Source: TMED8 sp038125725 (GTDB taxonomy: Bacteria > Pseudomonadota > Alphaproteobacteria > Rhodospirillales > Casp-alpha2). Taken from it: a DNA stretch of 64,000 nucleotides. Location of the stretch: contig JAYPEK010000001.1 of assembly GCA_038125725.1 (NCBI GenBank), positions 173,360 through 237,359 of the forward strand. The letters are read 5' to 3'. A program made the position numbers and the translations under genes. Numbering within the stretch: position 1 is the stretch's first letter; every line of letters begins with the position of its first letter. The notes below the pieces were generated by a model. The model did not search any database. It saw nothing but the letters and a program-made list of their open reading frames with translations, and was not told the origin of the DNA. Positions 26,124-34,451 of this stretch are shown here, piece by piece.

Positions 26124-26402
26124 GTGACCGTGTTCGACGGCGAGCGCCGTCGCCAGGGCCGGGTCAAGGACGTGTCGGGCAGCGGCGCCATGCTGGAGAT
26201 GGGCTCGGAGCTGGAATCCATGGACGGCCCGCCCGAGGTCGGCCGCTACATCGACATGGAGATCGAGGCGCTCAGCTACATGGGTGCCGAGGTCGTGCGC
26301 CATGCCGGCGATGATTTTGCCGTCCGCTTCGATCTCGACGACGGCGAATGCCAGGACCTGGCGGAGGAAATCTCTTCCTTCCGCACCGGCATGGCCGAAT
26401 AG
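26124..26402 (+). CDS. PilZ domain protein, N-terminus split off by an in-frame TAG
   Basis: The open frame gives 92 residues from GTG at 26124, but the same frame extends upstream to ATG at 26043. The upstream part encodes the PilZ cyclic-di-GMP motif RRFER (from 26091), and is interrupted only by TAG at 26061-26063, the seventh codon. The second PilZ motif, KDVSGSGAML, lies inside the open part. Translation from GTG (GGGG about six bases before) would lack the RxxxR nucleotide-binding arm. It is either a recent nonsense mutation, a sequencing error or a reinitiation case. Confidence 0.7.
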   Translation: MTVFDGERRRQGRVKDVSGSGAMLEMGSELESMDGPPEVGRYIDMEIEALSYMGAEVVRHAGDDFAVRFDLDDGECQDLAEEISSFRTGMAE

Positions 26403-26405
26403 AAA

Positions 26406-26429
26406 AAGCCCCCGCCGGGGCGGGGGCTT
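26406..26429. terminator. Bidirectional rho-independent terminator
   Basis: AAGCCCCCGC pairs with GCGGGGGCTT around a four-base loop. The A run on the left gives a T run for leftward transcripts, so it ends the DUF3012 gene and, less strongly, the PilZ gene from the other side. Confidence 0.85.
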
Positions 26430-26454
26430 CTCCGTCTAATTCGCTGGAAACGTC

Positions 26455-26634
26455 TTACAGCACGCAGTGCTTGGCGAAGTCGGCCGCCTCGTTGGCGGAC
26501 CAGTCGCCCTTCGGCTTGGCTTTCAGGTCTTCGCACCATTCCTTGGAGCCCACTTCCGGCGAGCAGGCGGTGAGCGGCGCCACGACGAAGCCGAGAAGGC
26601 CGATGGCGAAGACGAAGGTTTTAAGCTGTTTCAT
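26455..26634 (-). CDS. DUF3012 small lipoprotein
   Basis: This 59-residue protein has a hydrophobic signal segment and lipobox PLTAC at about residues 20-24, followed by the short mature part PEVGSKEWCEDLKAKPKGDW and NEAADFAKHCVL. These match the DUF3012 family, small lipoproteins with two conserved Cys and unknown role. ATG at 26634 has GGGGG upstream; longer in-frame readings to 26889 pass through another gene and are not real. Confidence 0.85.
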   Translation of the reverse strand: MKQLKTFVFAIGLLGFVVAPLTACSPEVGSKEWCEDLKAKPKGDWSANEAADFAKHCVL

Positions 26635-26669
26635 CCGGGTGTCCCCCTTGGTTGATTGGCAGGCGGTTG

Positions 26670-27290
26670 TTAACCCTTCTGGCCGGGGCGCAGCAGGGTG
26701 AAAATATTGTCGACGGTAGTGTAATCCATGTAGCCGAGCCGCGCCACGGGCCGGAACGCCGAAACATCGACGATGCCGTCCTTCAGCACCGCGTCGTCGA
26801 TGTGCACCCCGACGACGCTTCCGATGCAGACCCGGTTGGTGCGCCCATCGCTGCCGCCCGGCAGCTTGATGGTGTCGTAATATTTGCATTCCAGGTGGAT
26901 GGCGGCGCCCTTGACGCGCGGCGCCTTGACCAGCTCCGCCGGCGCCGTCTCCAGCCCGGCCAGTTCGAATTCGTTGACGTCCGCGGCGACCCCGGCGCTC
27001 GATTCGTTCATGGCGTCGAGCATGGCATGGCCGACCATGACGCAGACGAATTCGCCGGTGGCCTCGGCGTTGGAGACCGAATCCTTGAAGTCGGAATTCG
27101 CGCCCTTGCCGCCCGACGCGAACATTACCATCGGCGGATCGTCGGAAACGCCGTTGAAGAAGGAATAGGGCGCTAGGTTCGGCGTGCCGTCGGCGGCCAG
27201 GGTCGAGATCCAGCCGATGGGGCGCGGGATGATGCAGCTTTTGAACGGGCTGTGCGGCAGGCCGTGCGGCTGGGATGTGTTCCAGAACAT
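26670..27290 (-). CDS. Flavin reductase family flavoprotein
   Basis: This 206-residue protein has the split-barrel FMN-binding fold, with IIPRPIGWISTLAADG near residue 20 and SDDPPMVMFA near 50. Such proteins bind FMN and reduce flavin or act with a partner oxygenase. ATG at 27290 has AAGGAGA eight bases upstream; the upstream in-frame start at 27317 overlaps the citryl-CoA-lyase-like gene. It is the last gene of a leftward run with that gene and an acyl-CoA synthetase. Confidence 0.9.
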   Translation of the reverse strand: MFWNTSQPHGLPHSPFKSCIIPRPIGWISTLAADGTPNLAPYSFFNGVSDDPPMVMFASGGKGANSDFKDSVSNAEATGEFVCVMVGHAMLDAMNESSAGVAADVNEFELAGLETAPAELVKAPRVKGAAIHLECKYYDTIKLPGGSDGRTNRVCIGSVVGVHIDDAVLKDGIVDVSAFRPVARLGYMDYTTVDNIFTLLRPGQKG

Positions 27291-27294
27291 GGGC

Positions 27295-28074
27295 TCAATC
27301 TCCTTCCGTATCGGCATTGCCGGTGTAGGGGATGGCGTCCTCGACCACCTCCCAGATGTGGCGGCCGGTGGGGGTGTCCTGTTCTTCCATGACGTGCGCC
27401 ACCAGCCCCGCCGCGCGCGAGATGACGGCGAAGCCGCGCATGATGCGGGCCGGCACGCCGATCTCCAGCATCACCGCCGCCGTGGCGCCGGTGGCGTTGA
27501 TGGTCAGGTGCTTGCCGTAGGCTTCGTCGATGGCGGCGTTGAGCGCCTGGATGGCGTCGATGTAGCGGCCATCCACGCCTTCCTGCGCGCGGGCGATCTC
27601 GAACAGTTTCGGCGAACGCGGATCGTCCGGCTTGTGCAGGTGATGGCCGAAGCCCGGCATGTGGCGTTTTTCGGCGCGGGCCTGGGCCACTTCACGTTTG
27701 GCGGCGGCTTCGACGCCTTCCGGATCGGCGACCAGGCGCTCCAGGATGGCGGCGCAGTTCTCCATGGTGCCGACGAATTGGCTGGCGACGCTCAAGAGCC
27801 CGGCCGAGACCGCCGACTGCAGCGCTTCCGGCGCCGACAGGTACGTCATCCGCGCGGCGATGGCGCTGGGCGTCAGCCCGTGTTCCATCAGCGTTACCAG
27901 CACCGCATCCAGGACGGCCGTCTGGCCCGGCGTCGGGCGGGTGCCCATGACGTGATAGAACATGGCGTCGGTGAACGACATCTTGCCCATCATCTCGTCG
28001 ACCAGGTCCATGTCGCGCACGTAGAGCTTGGTCAGCGTATGGGTGGAGAGCTTGGTTTCCGGCGTCTTGGCCAT
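27295..28074 (-). CDS. Citrate-synthase-like protein (citryl-CoA lyase type)
   Basis: At 259 residues this is much shorter than citrate synthase (about 430) and matches the short citrate-synthase-related group annotated as citryl-CoA lyase. The active-site loop MPGFGHHLHKPDDPR near residue 135 contains the catalytic His of the family. It lies four bases after the acyl-CoA synthetase and overlaps the flavoprotein's leader. The likely reaction is cleavage or formation of a C-C bond in an acyl-CoA. The exact substrate is unknown. Confidence 0.85.
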   Translation of the reverse strand: MAKTPETKLSTHTLTKLYVRDMDLVDEMMGKMSFTDAMFYHVMGTRPTPGQTAVLDAVLVTLMEHGLTPSAIAARMTYLSAPEALQSAVSAGLLSVASQFVGTMENCAAILERLVADPEGVEAAAKREVAQARAEKRHMPGFGHHLHKPDDPRSPKLFEIARAQEGVDGRYIDAIQALNAAIDEAYGKHLTINATGATAAVMLEIGVPARIMRGFAVISRAAGLVAHVMEEQDTPTGRHIWEVVEDAIPYTGNADTEGD

Positions 28075-28078
28075 TTTG

Positions 28079-29608
28079 TCAGTCTTCCTTGAACAGTTCC
28101 TTGGCTTCGCGCCTGAGCACCTTGCCGACGGGGCTCCGGGGCAGTTCCTCGACCAGGTGCACGCGCTTCGGCGCCTTCACCGAATCGAGCCGTTCCTTGA
28201 CGAAGGCGATGATCTCTTCCTCGCTGGCGTCGGCGCCTTCGTGGGTCTCGACGGCGGCGTTGACCGCCTCGCCCCATTTTTCGTCCGCGAGCCCGAACAC
28301 AACGCATTCCTTCACCGCCGGATGCAGGCCCAGCACCGCCTCCACGTCGGCGGGATAGACGTTGAAGCCGCCGGTGACGACCACGTCGCGGATGCGGTCC
28401 TTGATGAAGACGTAGCCGCGTTCGTCGATGTAACCGACGTCGCCGGTGTGCAGCCAGCCATCGATGATGGTCTCGGCGGTCTTGTCGGGCATCTGGTAGT
28501 AGCCCTTCATGACAAGGTCGCCCTTGAGCACGATCTCACCCATTTCGCCGGGCGCCATCAGGTGGCCAGACGGGTTCATGGCGCCGACGCGGGTCAGCGC
28601 CGTCGCCAGCCCGGTGGAGGCCTGGTTGGCCGGGTCCCGCCAATCGGCGGCACGCATGCAAATGGCGATCTGCGGCGCCTCCGTCTGGCCGAAGCAGGTC
28701 TCGACGGCGTTGTTGAAGATCGGCATCGCCTTGGCCACGGCGTCCGGGCGCATGGCGGCGCCGCCGACGATGAAATGCCTGAGCGACGAGAAGTCGCGGC
28801 CCTGGATGCTGTCGTCCGCCATCATCATGTAGATCACCGTCGGCGGCACGAACATGGCGGTGGCGCGCATTTTCTCGATGGCGTCCATGATCGCCACCGG
28901 CCCCGATTTCGGCCCCATGAACAGCTGCGTGCCGCCTTTGGCCAGGATCGGCATGATCAGCGTATTGGCGCCGTGCGTCATCGGCGCGGCGATCAGGTGG
29001 CGGTCGGCGGCATCGAAGCCGAAACTTTCCATCATCGACATGATGCAGGTGTTCCACACCCGGTAGGTCTGCATGACGCCCTTCGGCACGCCCGACGACC
29101 CACCCGTGAACTTGATCGCCTGCAGGTCGTCGAGGCTGCGCTCATGGCGCACCGGCACCTCGCCGTCGTGCAGGTCGGTCAGATCCCAAAGCCCTGGCCC
29201 ATCGAAGCCCGACCCGACCGGTTTCCCCAGCACCGTGGTGGCGGCCTGCGGGTCGACCTTGTCCAGACAGTCGCCGTCGATGACGACGATGGAGGGTTCG
29301 GTGACGCCCTCGATGCGGTTGAGCTCGTCCTTGCCGTTTCGGGGGTTCAGCGGCACCCAGGTCTTGCCGGCGGCAAAGGTGGCGAGCCAGGCGACCAGGT
29401 GCTCGACCGAGTTGTAGGCGCAGATGCCGACGCGGCTTCCGGGCTCGGGATCGATGCCCTGGAAGGCGGCGGCCAGCGCGTTCACGCGGCGCGCCAGCTC
29501 GGCATAAGTGAGGCGGTAGAGGGGCTCGCCGTCGCCCATATCGGCTTCGACGGCGATGCGGTCCGGCCACAGGTTGGCGGCGCGGAAAAAGTGTTCGATG
29601 GGCATCAT
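28079..29608 (-). CDS. Acyl-CoA synthetase, AMP-binding (ANL) family
   Basis: This 509-residue enzyme adenylates a carboxylic acid and forms its CoA thioester. The phosphate loop FTGGSSGVPKGV lies near residue 167, the GWLHTGDVGYID motif near 388, the hinge KDRIRDVVVTGGFNVYP near 404, and the catalytic Lys in PRSPVGKVLRRE near the end. It heads a leftward run with a citryl-CoA-lyase-like gene and a flavoprotein, and is divergent from a phosphotransferase gene. The chain-length preference is not predictable. Confidence 0.93.
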   Translation of the reverse strand: MMPIEHFFRAANLWPDRIAVEADMGDGEPLYRLTYAELARRVNALAAAFQGIDPEPGSRVGICAYNSVEHLVAWLATFAAGKTWVPLNPRNGKDELNRIEGVTEPSIVVIDGDCLDKVDPQAATTVLGKPVGSGFDGPGLWDLTDLHDGEVPVRHERSLDDLQAIKFTGGSSGVPKGVMQTYRVWNTCIMSMMESFGFDAADRHLIAAPMTHGANTLIMPILAKGGTQLFMGPKSGPVAIMDAIEKMRATAMFVPPTVIYMMMADDSIQGRDFSSLRHFIVGGAAMRPDAVAKAMPIFNNAVETCFGQTEAPQIAICMRAADWRDPANQASTGLATALTRVGAMNPSGHLMAPGEMGEIVLKGDLVMKGYYQMPDKTAETIIDGWLHTGDVGYIDERGYVFIKDRIRDVVVTGGFNVYPADVEAVLGLHPAVKECVVFGLADEKWGEAVNAAVETHEGADASEEEIIAFVKERLDSVKAPKRVHLVEELPRSPVGKVLRREAKELFKED

Positions 29609-29697
29609 GGCCGGGCGACTTTAAGACCGGCGGGCGGAGAAAGCAAAGCCCTCCGTGAAGGTTGCCCGAACCGGCGTTTGCCGGTTCAATGGCGGCC

Positions 29698-30780
29698 ATG
29701 TCAAAGCCTGAATCCCAGATCAAAAGCCCCACGACGGCAACGTCCGAAACCGCGCCGGTCATGGCGGCGCACCGTTTTCCGCTGGTCAATCTGGAAGCGC
29801 TGATGGCCCGCGAGGTGGCGGGATTCGTGCCTCCCCTGGAAATCAGCCAGTGCCAGGGCGGCATGTCCAACCCGACTTTCGTTCTGTCGGACGGCGTGGG
29901 CCGGCGCTATGTGCTGAGAAAGAAACCCCCCGGCAAGCTTCTGCCCTCGGCGCACGCGGTGGAGCGCGAGTTCAAGGCGATCAGCGCCATGCGCCGCGTC
30001 GGCCTGCCGGTGGCCGATCCGGTGCTCTTGTGCGAGGACGAAAGCGTTATCGGCCAGGCCTTCTACATCATGGGTTTCGCCGACGGCCGGGTGTTCCGCG
30101 ATTTGCGCCTGCCCGGCATGCAGGCATCCGAGCGCGCCGCCATCTATGACGCCATGAACGAGACCCTGGCACGGCTGCATGCCGTCGATATCGAGGCGGC
30201 GGGCTTGGCCGATTTCGGCCGCGTCGGCGGCTACGTCGGGCGCCAGATCAAACGCTGGTCGGAGCAGTATGTGGCGTCCAAGACCGACGAGCTGGCGACC
30301 ATGGAGTGCCTCATGCAGTGGCTGCCGGAGAACGTCCCGGCCAGCGACGTCACCACCGTCGTGCACGGCGATTTCCGGCTGGAGAACATGATCTTTCACG
30401 CCACCGAACCCCGCGTGCTGGCGATCGTCGATTGGGAGCTTTCGACGCTGGGCGATCCGCTGTCGGACCTCGCCTACAATTGTCTGCCCTATCACATGGA
30501 GGACCCGGCGCGCGGCACCCTGGTGCACCTGGGCGACGAGACGGCGGGCATTCCGTCAGAGGCCGATTACGTCGCCGCCTACGCCGCGCGCGCGGGCCGT
30601 GATCTCGATGCGGACTGGACCTTTTATCTGGTGCTGTCGCTGTTCCGCCTCGCCGCCATCACCCAGGGCGTCTATTTCCGCGCCCTCAAGGGCAACGCCG
30701 CCTCGCCGGAAGGAATGAAGCGCAAGGAGCGTTGCCGTGAACTGGCCGACGTCGCCTGCGGGCTTTTGGATCGGCGTTAG
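29698..30780 (+). CDS. Phosphotransferase family protein (APH-like)
   Basis: This 360-residue kinase-fold protein has the catalytic motif VVHGDFRLENMIFH near residue 220 and the metal motif IVDWELSTLGDPLSDLAY near 242. It matches the branch often found beside acyl-CoA dehydrogenases and linked to fatty-acid (hydroxy-acyl-CoA) degradation in the family with ACAD10/11. The neighbouring acyl-CoA synthetase agrees. ATG at 29698 is used; ATG at 29689 and TTG at 29662 are in frame and cannot be excluded. Its stop overlaps the convergent small gene. Confidence 0.88.
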   Translation: MSKPESQIKSPTTATSETAPVMAAHRFPLVNLEALMAREVAGFVPPLEISQCQGGMSNPTFVLSDGVGRRYVLRKKPPGKLLPSAHAVEREFKAISAMRRVGLPVADPVLLCEDESVIGQAFYIMGFADGRVFRDLRLPGMQASERAAIYDAMNETLARLHAVDIEAAGLADFGRVGGYVGRQIKRWSEQYVASKTDELATMECLMQWLPENVPASDVTTVVHGDFRLENMIFHATEPRVLAIVDWELSTLGDPLSDLAYNCLPYHMEDPARGTLVHLGDETAGIPSEADYVAAYAARAGRDLDADWTFYLVLSLFRLAAITQGVYFRALKGNAASPEGMKRKERCRELADVACGLLDRR

Positions 30781-30956
30781 AACGCGACGCCGCGTTCCGC
30801 CAGCCAGGCGCGGAATCGCTCGGTCTTGGTGTCCAAGTCGCAGGTCGGCGGCAATTGGTCCAGGTAGCGCCCGTAGTCCTCGCGCAGTTGCAACTGCCGG
30901 TCCGGCGCTAATTCGCTCCAGGGTATCAGCGCTAGCCGCGTGGCCTCGCCGGTCAT
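30777..30956 (-). CDS. Small hypothetical protein (59 aa) downstream of DUF1194 gene
   Basis: An ATG at 30956, three bases after the DUF1194 stop, opens a 59-residue frame ending in TAA at 30777. The product starts MTGEATRLALIPWSEL, is predicted soluble and helical, and has codon use like its neighbours. It overlaps the stop of the convergent phosphotransferase by four bases. Its tight spacing behind the DUF1194 gene and normal amino-acid make-up support a real gene. I recall similar short conserved proteins in this setting, but cannot name the family. Confidence 0.65.
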   Translation of the reverse strand: MTGEATRLALIPWSELAPDRQLQLREDYGRYLDQLPPTCDLDTKTERFRAWLAERGVAF

Positions 30957-30959
30957 CGG

Positions 30960-31763
30960 TCAGGGATCCTCGAAGTGCTGGCGCAGCCAGCGTTCGCCGT
31001 CCAGGCAGTCGCGTTTCTTCTTCGGCTGGAACTGCGCCAGTTGCAGCAACGGAGCCTGCGGGACGATGCCGGCGATCTCCAGGATCATCTTGCGGCGGAT
31101 GGCACGGGCGAAATCGGTGAAGCCGTTGGCGACGATCAGGAACGAGCCCAGCCCGCCGATGACGCAGTCGCGGTAGTATTCGTCGAGGTTCGGAATCTGC
31201 GGCATGCCGTAGCGGCTGGAACGGCCGTTGACGATGGGTAGCCCGTTGATGACGATGCCCTTGGCCACGGCGCGGTCGCGCGCCGGAATGATGGTTTCGC
31301 CGTTGTTGTTGGCGCCGTCGCCGGAGATATCGATGACCCGGCGCGAGCCCTGGAACGGGCTCAGCTCGAACATGTCCATGCCGAAACGGATGACGGCGCT
31401 GATCGAGGTCCATTGCGCCGTGTCGATGGGCTGGCGGGCGATGCGCCCGGCGAAGGCCTGGGCGCTTTCGGGCCCGTCGATCACCGCCCAGTCGGCGAGG
31501 ATTTCCTGGTAGTGGTCGCCGGCCCATTCCACGTAGGTGACGCCGATGCGTTTCAACGGCCCGCTCTGGATGGCGGCCAGCACGGCCGGGTGGGTCAGGG
31601 CCTGCACGTAGCCGTCGCGTTGCAGCTTGGCTTCCTCGGAATCGACGCTGCCGGAGATGTCCACCGCCAGCACCAACTGCAAATCGACGCGCTCCGCCAA
31701 GGCGGGCTTGATCGCCAAGGCCAGGGCCAGCAAACTCGCGATCAGGATGGCGCGCGATCTCAT
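30960..31763 (-). CDS. DUF1194 (VWA-like) exported protein
   Basis: This 267-residue protein starts with a signal peptide (MRSRAILIASLLALALAIKP) and then a von Willebrand A-like domain with MIDAS motif LAVDISGSVDSEE near residue 30 and DISGDGANNNG near 150. It matches DUF1194, a periplasmic VWA family of unknown role. ATG at 31763 is used because it begins the signal peptide; the frame extends to 31934 but enters the next gene's promoter. A 59-residue gene follows closely. Confidence 0.88.
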   Translation of the reverse strand: MRSRAILIASLLALALAIKPALAERVDLQLVLAVDISGSVDSEEAKLQRDGYVQALTHPAVLAAIQSGPLKRIGVTYVEWAGDHYQEILADWAVIDGPESAQAFAGRIARQPIDTAQWTSISAVIRFGMDMFELSPFQGSRRVIDISGDGANNNGETIIPARDRAVAKGIVINGLPIVNGRSSRYGMPQIPNLDEYYRDCVIGGLGSFLIVANGFTDFARAIRRKMILEIAGIVPQAPLLQLAQFQPKKKRDCLDGERWLRQHFEDP

Positions 31764-31824
31764 GAGAGATATGTAAGCACTGATTGCGTCGTTGCGACAA
31801 TAGATCGGAAGACGGGGAGGCATC

Positions 31825-32544
31825 ATGGGCGTGGAAAAGGTCAAGGTATTGCTGTTCGACACCTTCGGCACGGTGGTCGATTGGCGGGGCTCAGTCGCCC
31901 GCACGGGCGAGCGGCTGGCGCGGACCAAAGGCATCGAGGGCGTCGACTGGGAGGCCTTCGCGCGCGCTTGGCGTGCCGGCTACCGGCCGGGCATGGCGCC
32001 GGTGATCTCGGGCGAACGGCCGTGGACCGCCATCGACGTCATCCACCGCGAGCGCCTGGACGAAATCCTGGAAACCTTCGGTGTCGCCGACAGGTTCGAC
32101 GAGTCCGAGCGGGTGGATTTCAATCTCGCCTGGCACCGGCTCGATCCCTGGCCCGACAGCATTCCCGGGCTGTTGCGCTTGAAGACCAAATACATGATCT
32201 CGCCCTTGTCCAACGGCAGCCTGATCCTGTTGACCGCCATGGCCAAGCGCGCCGGCATTCCGTGGGATTTCGTTTTCTCGTCGGATACCTTCAAGGCTTT
32301 CAAGCGCGACCCCAAGGTCTATCTCGGCGCCATCGCGTTGCTGGGGCTTGAGCCGGGCGAGGTGATGATGTGCGCGGCGCACAACGACGATTTGGAGGCG
32401 GCGCGATCACACGGCATGCGCACGGCCTACGTCAACCGGCCCTACGAATACGGCGCCGACCAGGTGAACAACTTCGAGGCCGAGTCCGACTGGGACATCA
32501 TCGCCGACGGCATCGACGGCATCGCCGACGCGCTCGGCGTATAG
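31825..32544 (+). CDS. Haloacid dehalogenase, type II
   Basis: This 239-residue HAD-superfamily hydrolase has the nucleophile motif LLFDTFGTVVDW near residue 8, motif II with SPLSNGS near 130, Lys in FKRDPKVYL near 158 and the acid motif CAAHNDDLEAAR near 180, matching L-2-haloacid dehalogenases. Such enzymes hydrolyse 2-haloalkanoic acids by ester formation on the first Asp. A GGGGAGG site precedes ATG at 31825. It stands alone between divergent and convergent neighbours; natural substrate might not be halogenated. Confidence 0.9.
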   Translation: MGVEKVKVLLFDTFGTVVDWRGSVARTGERLARTKGIEGVDWEAFARAWRAGYRPGMAPVISGERPWTAIDVIHRERLDEILETFGVADRFDESERVDFNLAWHRLDPWPDSIPGLLRLKTKYMISPLSNGSLILLTAMAKRAGIPWDFVFSSDTFKAFKRDPKVYLGAIALLGLEPGEVMMCAAHNDDLEAARSHGMRTAYVNRPYEYGADQVNNFEAESDWDIIADGIDGIADALGV

Positions 32545-32561
32545 AGGTTTTTTTGCGGCGC

Positions 32562-32930
32562 CTACAGCAGGCCGCCCTCGCCGTCGCCGTAGTCGTCGTC
32601 GTCATCGGAAACGAACAGGTCTTCGACGTAGGAAAGCTCCTTACGCAAGCCCCGGCGTTCGCGCAGTTTCTGTTGCGCGCCTTCGGGGAAGTCGGTGAAC
32701 ATGATGACCTTCTTGTCCATGAGGATTTCGATCAAATCCTCGAGCACGCGGGCCAGGGCCAAATCCGAGAGAACCCATTCGTTTTCCAGGATGTTGCCCA
32801 CCTGCGGCAGGTTGCGGTGGATGAACTCCTTCAGGTCCGGGTCGTTGGGATCGACCTCCTCCGTGCCTTCCAGGTATTCTTCGTAGACGGCGAGTACGGT
32901 GCCGTTCTCATCGCGATGAACAAAGGGCAT
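32562..32930 (-). CDS. Conserved hypothetical acidic protein (often misnamed tryptophan synthase-like)
   Basis: This 122-residue protein is acidic, with an Asp-rich tail (VSDDDDDYGDGEGG). The N-terminus PFVHRDENGTVLAVYEE and IEILMDKKVIMFTDFPEGAQ are recognisable from a family that databases sometimes label tryptophan synthase subunit beta-like; it has no PLP site and is far too short for that enzyme. It is probably a cytoplasmic protein of unknown role. Upstream runs a 134-base divergent region to the EF-hand gene. Confidence 0.75.
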   Translation of the reverse strand: MPFVHRDENGTVLAVYEEYLEGTEEVDPNDPDLKEFIHRNLPQVGNILENEWVLSDLALARVLEDLIEILMDKKVIMFTDFPEGAQQKLRERRGLRKELSYVEDLFVSDDDDDYGDGEGGLL

Positions 32931-33064
32931 GGCGGGCCTCCGCGGGTTGATCGAATCGCGATTTTAAACTACGGAAACCGGCTGCGGTAGGGCTTAGCGT
33001 TTCCGGAAGAATTGGCGCATAATCGCGCCCAAGCCGACACCCCAACAAGAACGGAACTGACGCC

Positions 33065-33454
33065 ATGATCCGCGCCGCCCTCGCCGCCCTCGCAATCGCG
33101 ATCCTTGCAACCGGCGCACGGGCCCAGTCCGGGACCGGGGCGCCCGGTTGGTTCACGCAATTGGACGCGGACGCATCGGGGACCATCACGCTCACCGAAA
33201 TGCACGCCGCCCGGTTCGAGCGCTTCCGCCGAACGGATGCGGATGGCGACGGCTTTCTCAGCCGCGCCGAGATCGGCGACAGCGCCGACTGGCAGAAATG
33301 GTTCGATTGGTACGACGCCAACACCGACGGGAAGATTTCGCTGGCCGAGTTCGAGGCCAAGGGCCAGGAGCGCTTCCGGCTGATGGACGCCAACGGCGAC
33401 GGCGGCGTGACGCTGGGCGAGATCCAGAACCTCGCCCGCCAGGGCGGCCGTTAA
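33065..33454 (+). CDS. Exported EF-hand protein
   Basis: This 129-residue protein has a signal peptide (residues 1-20, AIAILATGARA) and then four EF-hand loops: DADASGTITLTE, DADGDGFLSRAE, DANTDGKISLAE and DANGDGGVTLGE. All have Asp at positions 1, 3 and 5 or equivalents, so calcium binding is likely. It is probably periplasmic. A CATAAT -10-like element lies at 33018. It is convergent with the flgG gene, sharing the hairpin at 33471-33499. Confidence 0.88.
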   Translation: MIRAALAALAIAILATGARAQSGTGAPGWFTQLDADASGTITLTEMHAARFERFRRTDADGDGFLSRAEIGDSADWQKWFDWYDANTDGKISLAEFEAKGQERFRLMDANGDGGVTLGEIQNLARQGGR

Positions 33455-33470
33455 CCCATCCGCATAAAAA

Positions 33471-33499
33471 TCGCCGGGCCCTGGTTGGGAGCCCGGCGA
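33471..33499. terminator. Terminator between EF-hand gene and flgG
   Basis: TCGCCGGGC and GCCCGGCGA form a 9-bp stem around an 11-base loop. The A run at 33466-33470 supplies the T run for leftward transcripts, so it mainly ends flgG. Confidence 0.8.
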
Positions 33500-33535
33500 A
33501 GTTAAGGAGAGACCCTCAAGAACAGTGGGGAGGGA

Positions 33536-34312
33536 TTAGTTGCGGCGCGTCGCCATCATCTGGTCGGCGGCCGACATGACCTTGGAATTCATTTCGTAGG
33601 CGCGGTTGGCGCGGATCAGGGCGGAGACCTCCTCGATGGGATTGACGTTGGAGCTCTCCACGAAACCCTGCAACACCGTGCCGGCGCCGTTGGCGCCCGG
33701 CACCGCCGCCCCGGCGGCGCCCGATGCGTCGGTGGCGATGAACATGTTGTCGCCGACGGCGCTTAAGCCCCCCGGGTTGGGGAAGGTGGCCAGCAAGATG
33801 GTGCCGGCGTTGGTGGTGATGCCGTCGGCCGCCGTCACCAGCACCTCGCCCGACGCGTTGACCGTGATCTCGGTGGCGTTGGCGGGAACGGCGATCCCCG
33901 GCTGCAGGGTGAAGCCGTCATGGGTGACGATCTGGCCGGCTTCGTTCAACTGGAAGGCGCCGTCGCGGGTGTAGGCGATGTCGCCGTTCGGCAACTGCAC
34001 TTGGAAGAAGCCCTCGCCCTGGATCGCCAGGTCGAAGTTGTTGCCGGTCTGCTTCAGCGAGCCTTGCTCGTGCACCCGGTAGACAGCGCCAACATTGACG
34101 CCGAGGCCCGAATGGACGCCGGCGGGGATGGTCTCGCCGACGCTGGAGCCGGTCTTCGGCCGGCGCTGGATATGGCGGTAGATCAGGTCGTTGAACTCCG
34201 TCCGGCGGCGCTGGTAGCCGGTGGTGTTCATGTTGGCCAGGTTGTTGGCCACGACCTCGGAGCGGTGCTGTTGGGCCAGCATGCCCGAGGCGGCAATGGA
34301 TAACGCTTTCAT
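33536..34312 (-). CDS. flgG: Flagellar basal-body distal rod protein FlgG
   Basis: This 258-residue protein matches FlgG in length and pattern: the N-terminal helix ASGMLAQQHRSEVVANNLAN, the FAIQGEGFF-type core (DLAIQGEGFFQVQLPNG), and the C-terminal VNPIEEVSALIRANRAYE followed by MSAADQM. FlgG forms the distal rod of the flagellum and is exported by the flagellar type III apparatus. No flagellar gene (flgF, flgA, flgH) adjoins it; the gene stands alone between EF-hand and Rid-family genes. FlgF is the nearest alternative. Confidence 0.88.
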   Translation of the reverse strand: MKALSIAASGMLAQQHRSEVVANNLANMNTTGYQRRRTEFNDLIYRHIQRRPKTGSSVGETIPAGVHSGLGVNVGAVYRVHEQGSLKQTGNNFDLAIQGEGFFQVQLPNGDIAYTRDGAFQLNEAGQIVTHDGFTLQPGIAVPANATEITVNASGEVLVTAADGITTNAGTILLATFPNPGGLSAVGDNMFIATDASGAAGAAVPGANGAGTVLQGFVESSNVNPIEEVSALIRANRAYEMNSKVMSAADQMMATRRN

Positions 34313-34451
34313 TTTCCCGTTCCCTTTTTTGCGGCCGGCGCCGGCGTTTGCGGTGCCGATCAGGATGCCCCTACATACGCATACCGCGTGCCAACATTGA
34401 ATTTGTTGTTTTTCAATGGCTTAAAGCACGGCCTGCGGCTGTTTCCGCGGC

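Noticed and set aside
28028..29803. A 591-codon rightward frame over the acyl-CoA synthetase
   Set aside because: The leftward frame has all ANL-family motifs; the rightward one has none and runs past the real gene's start.
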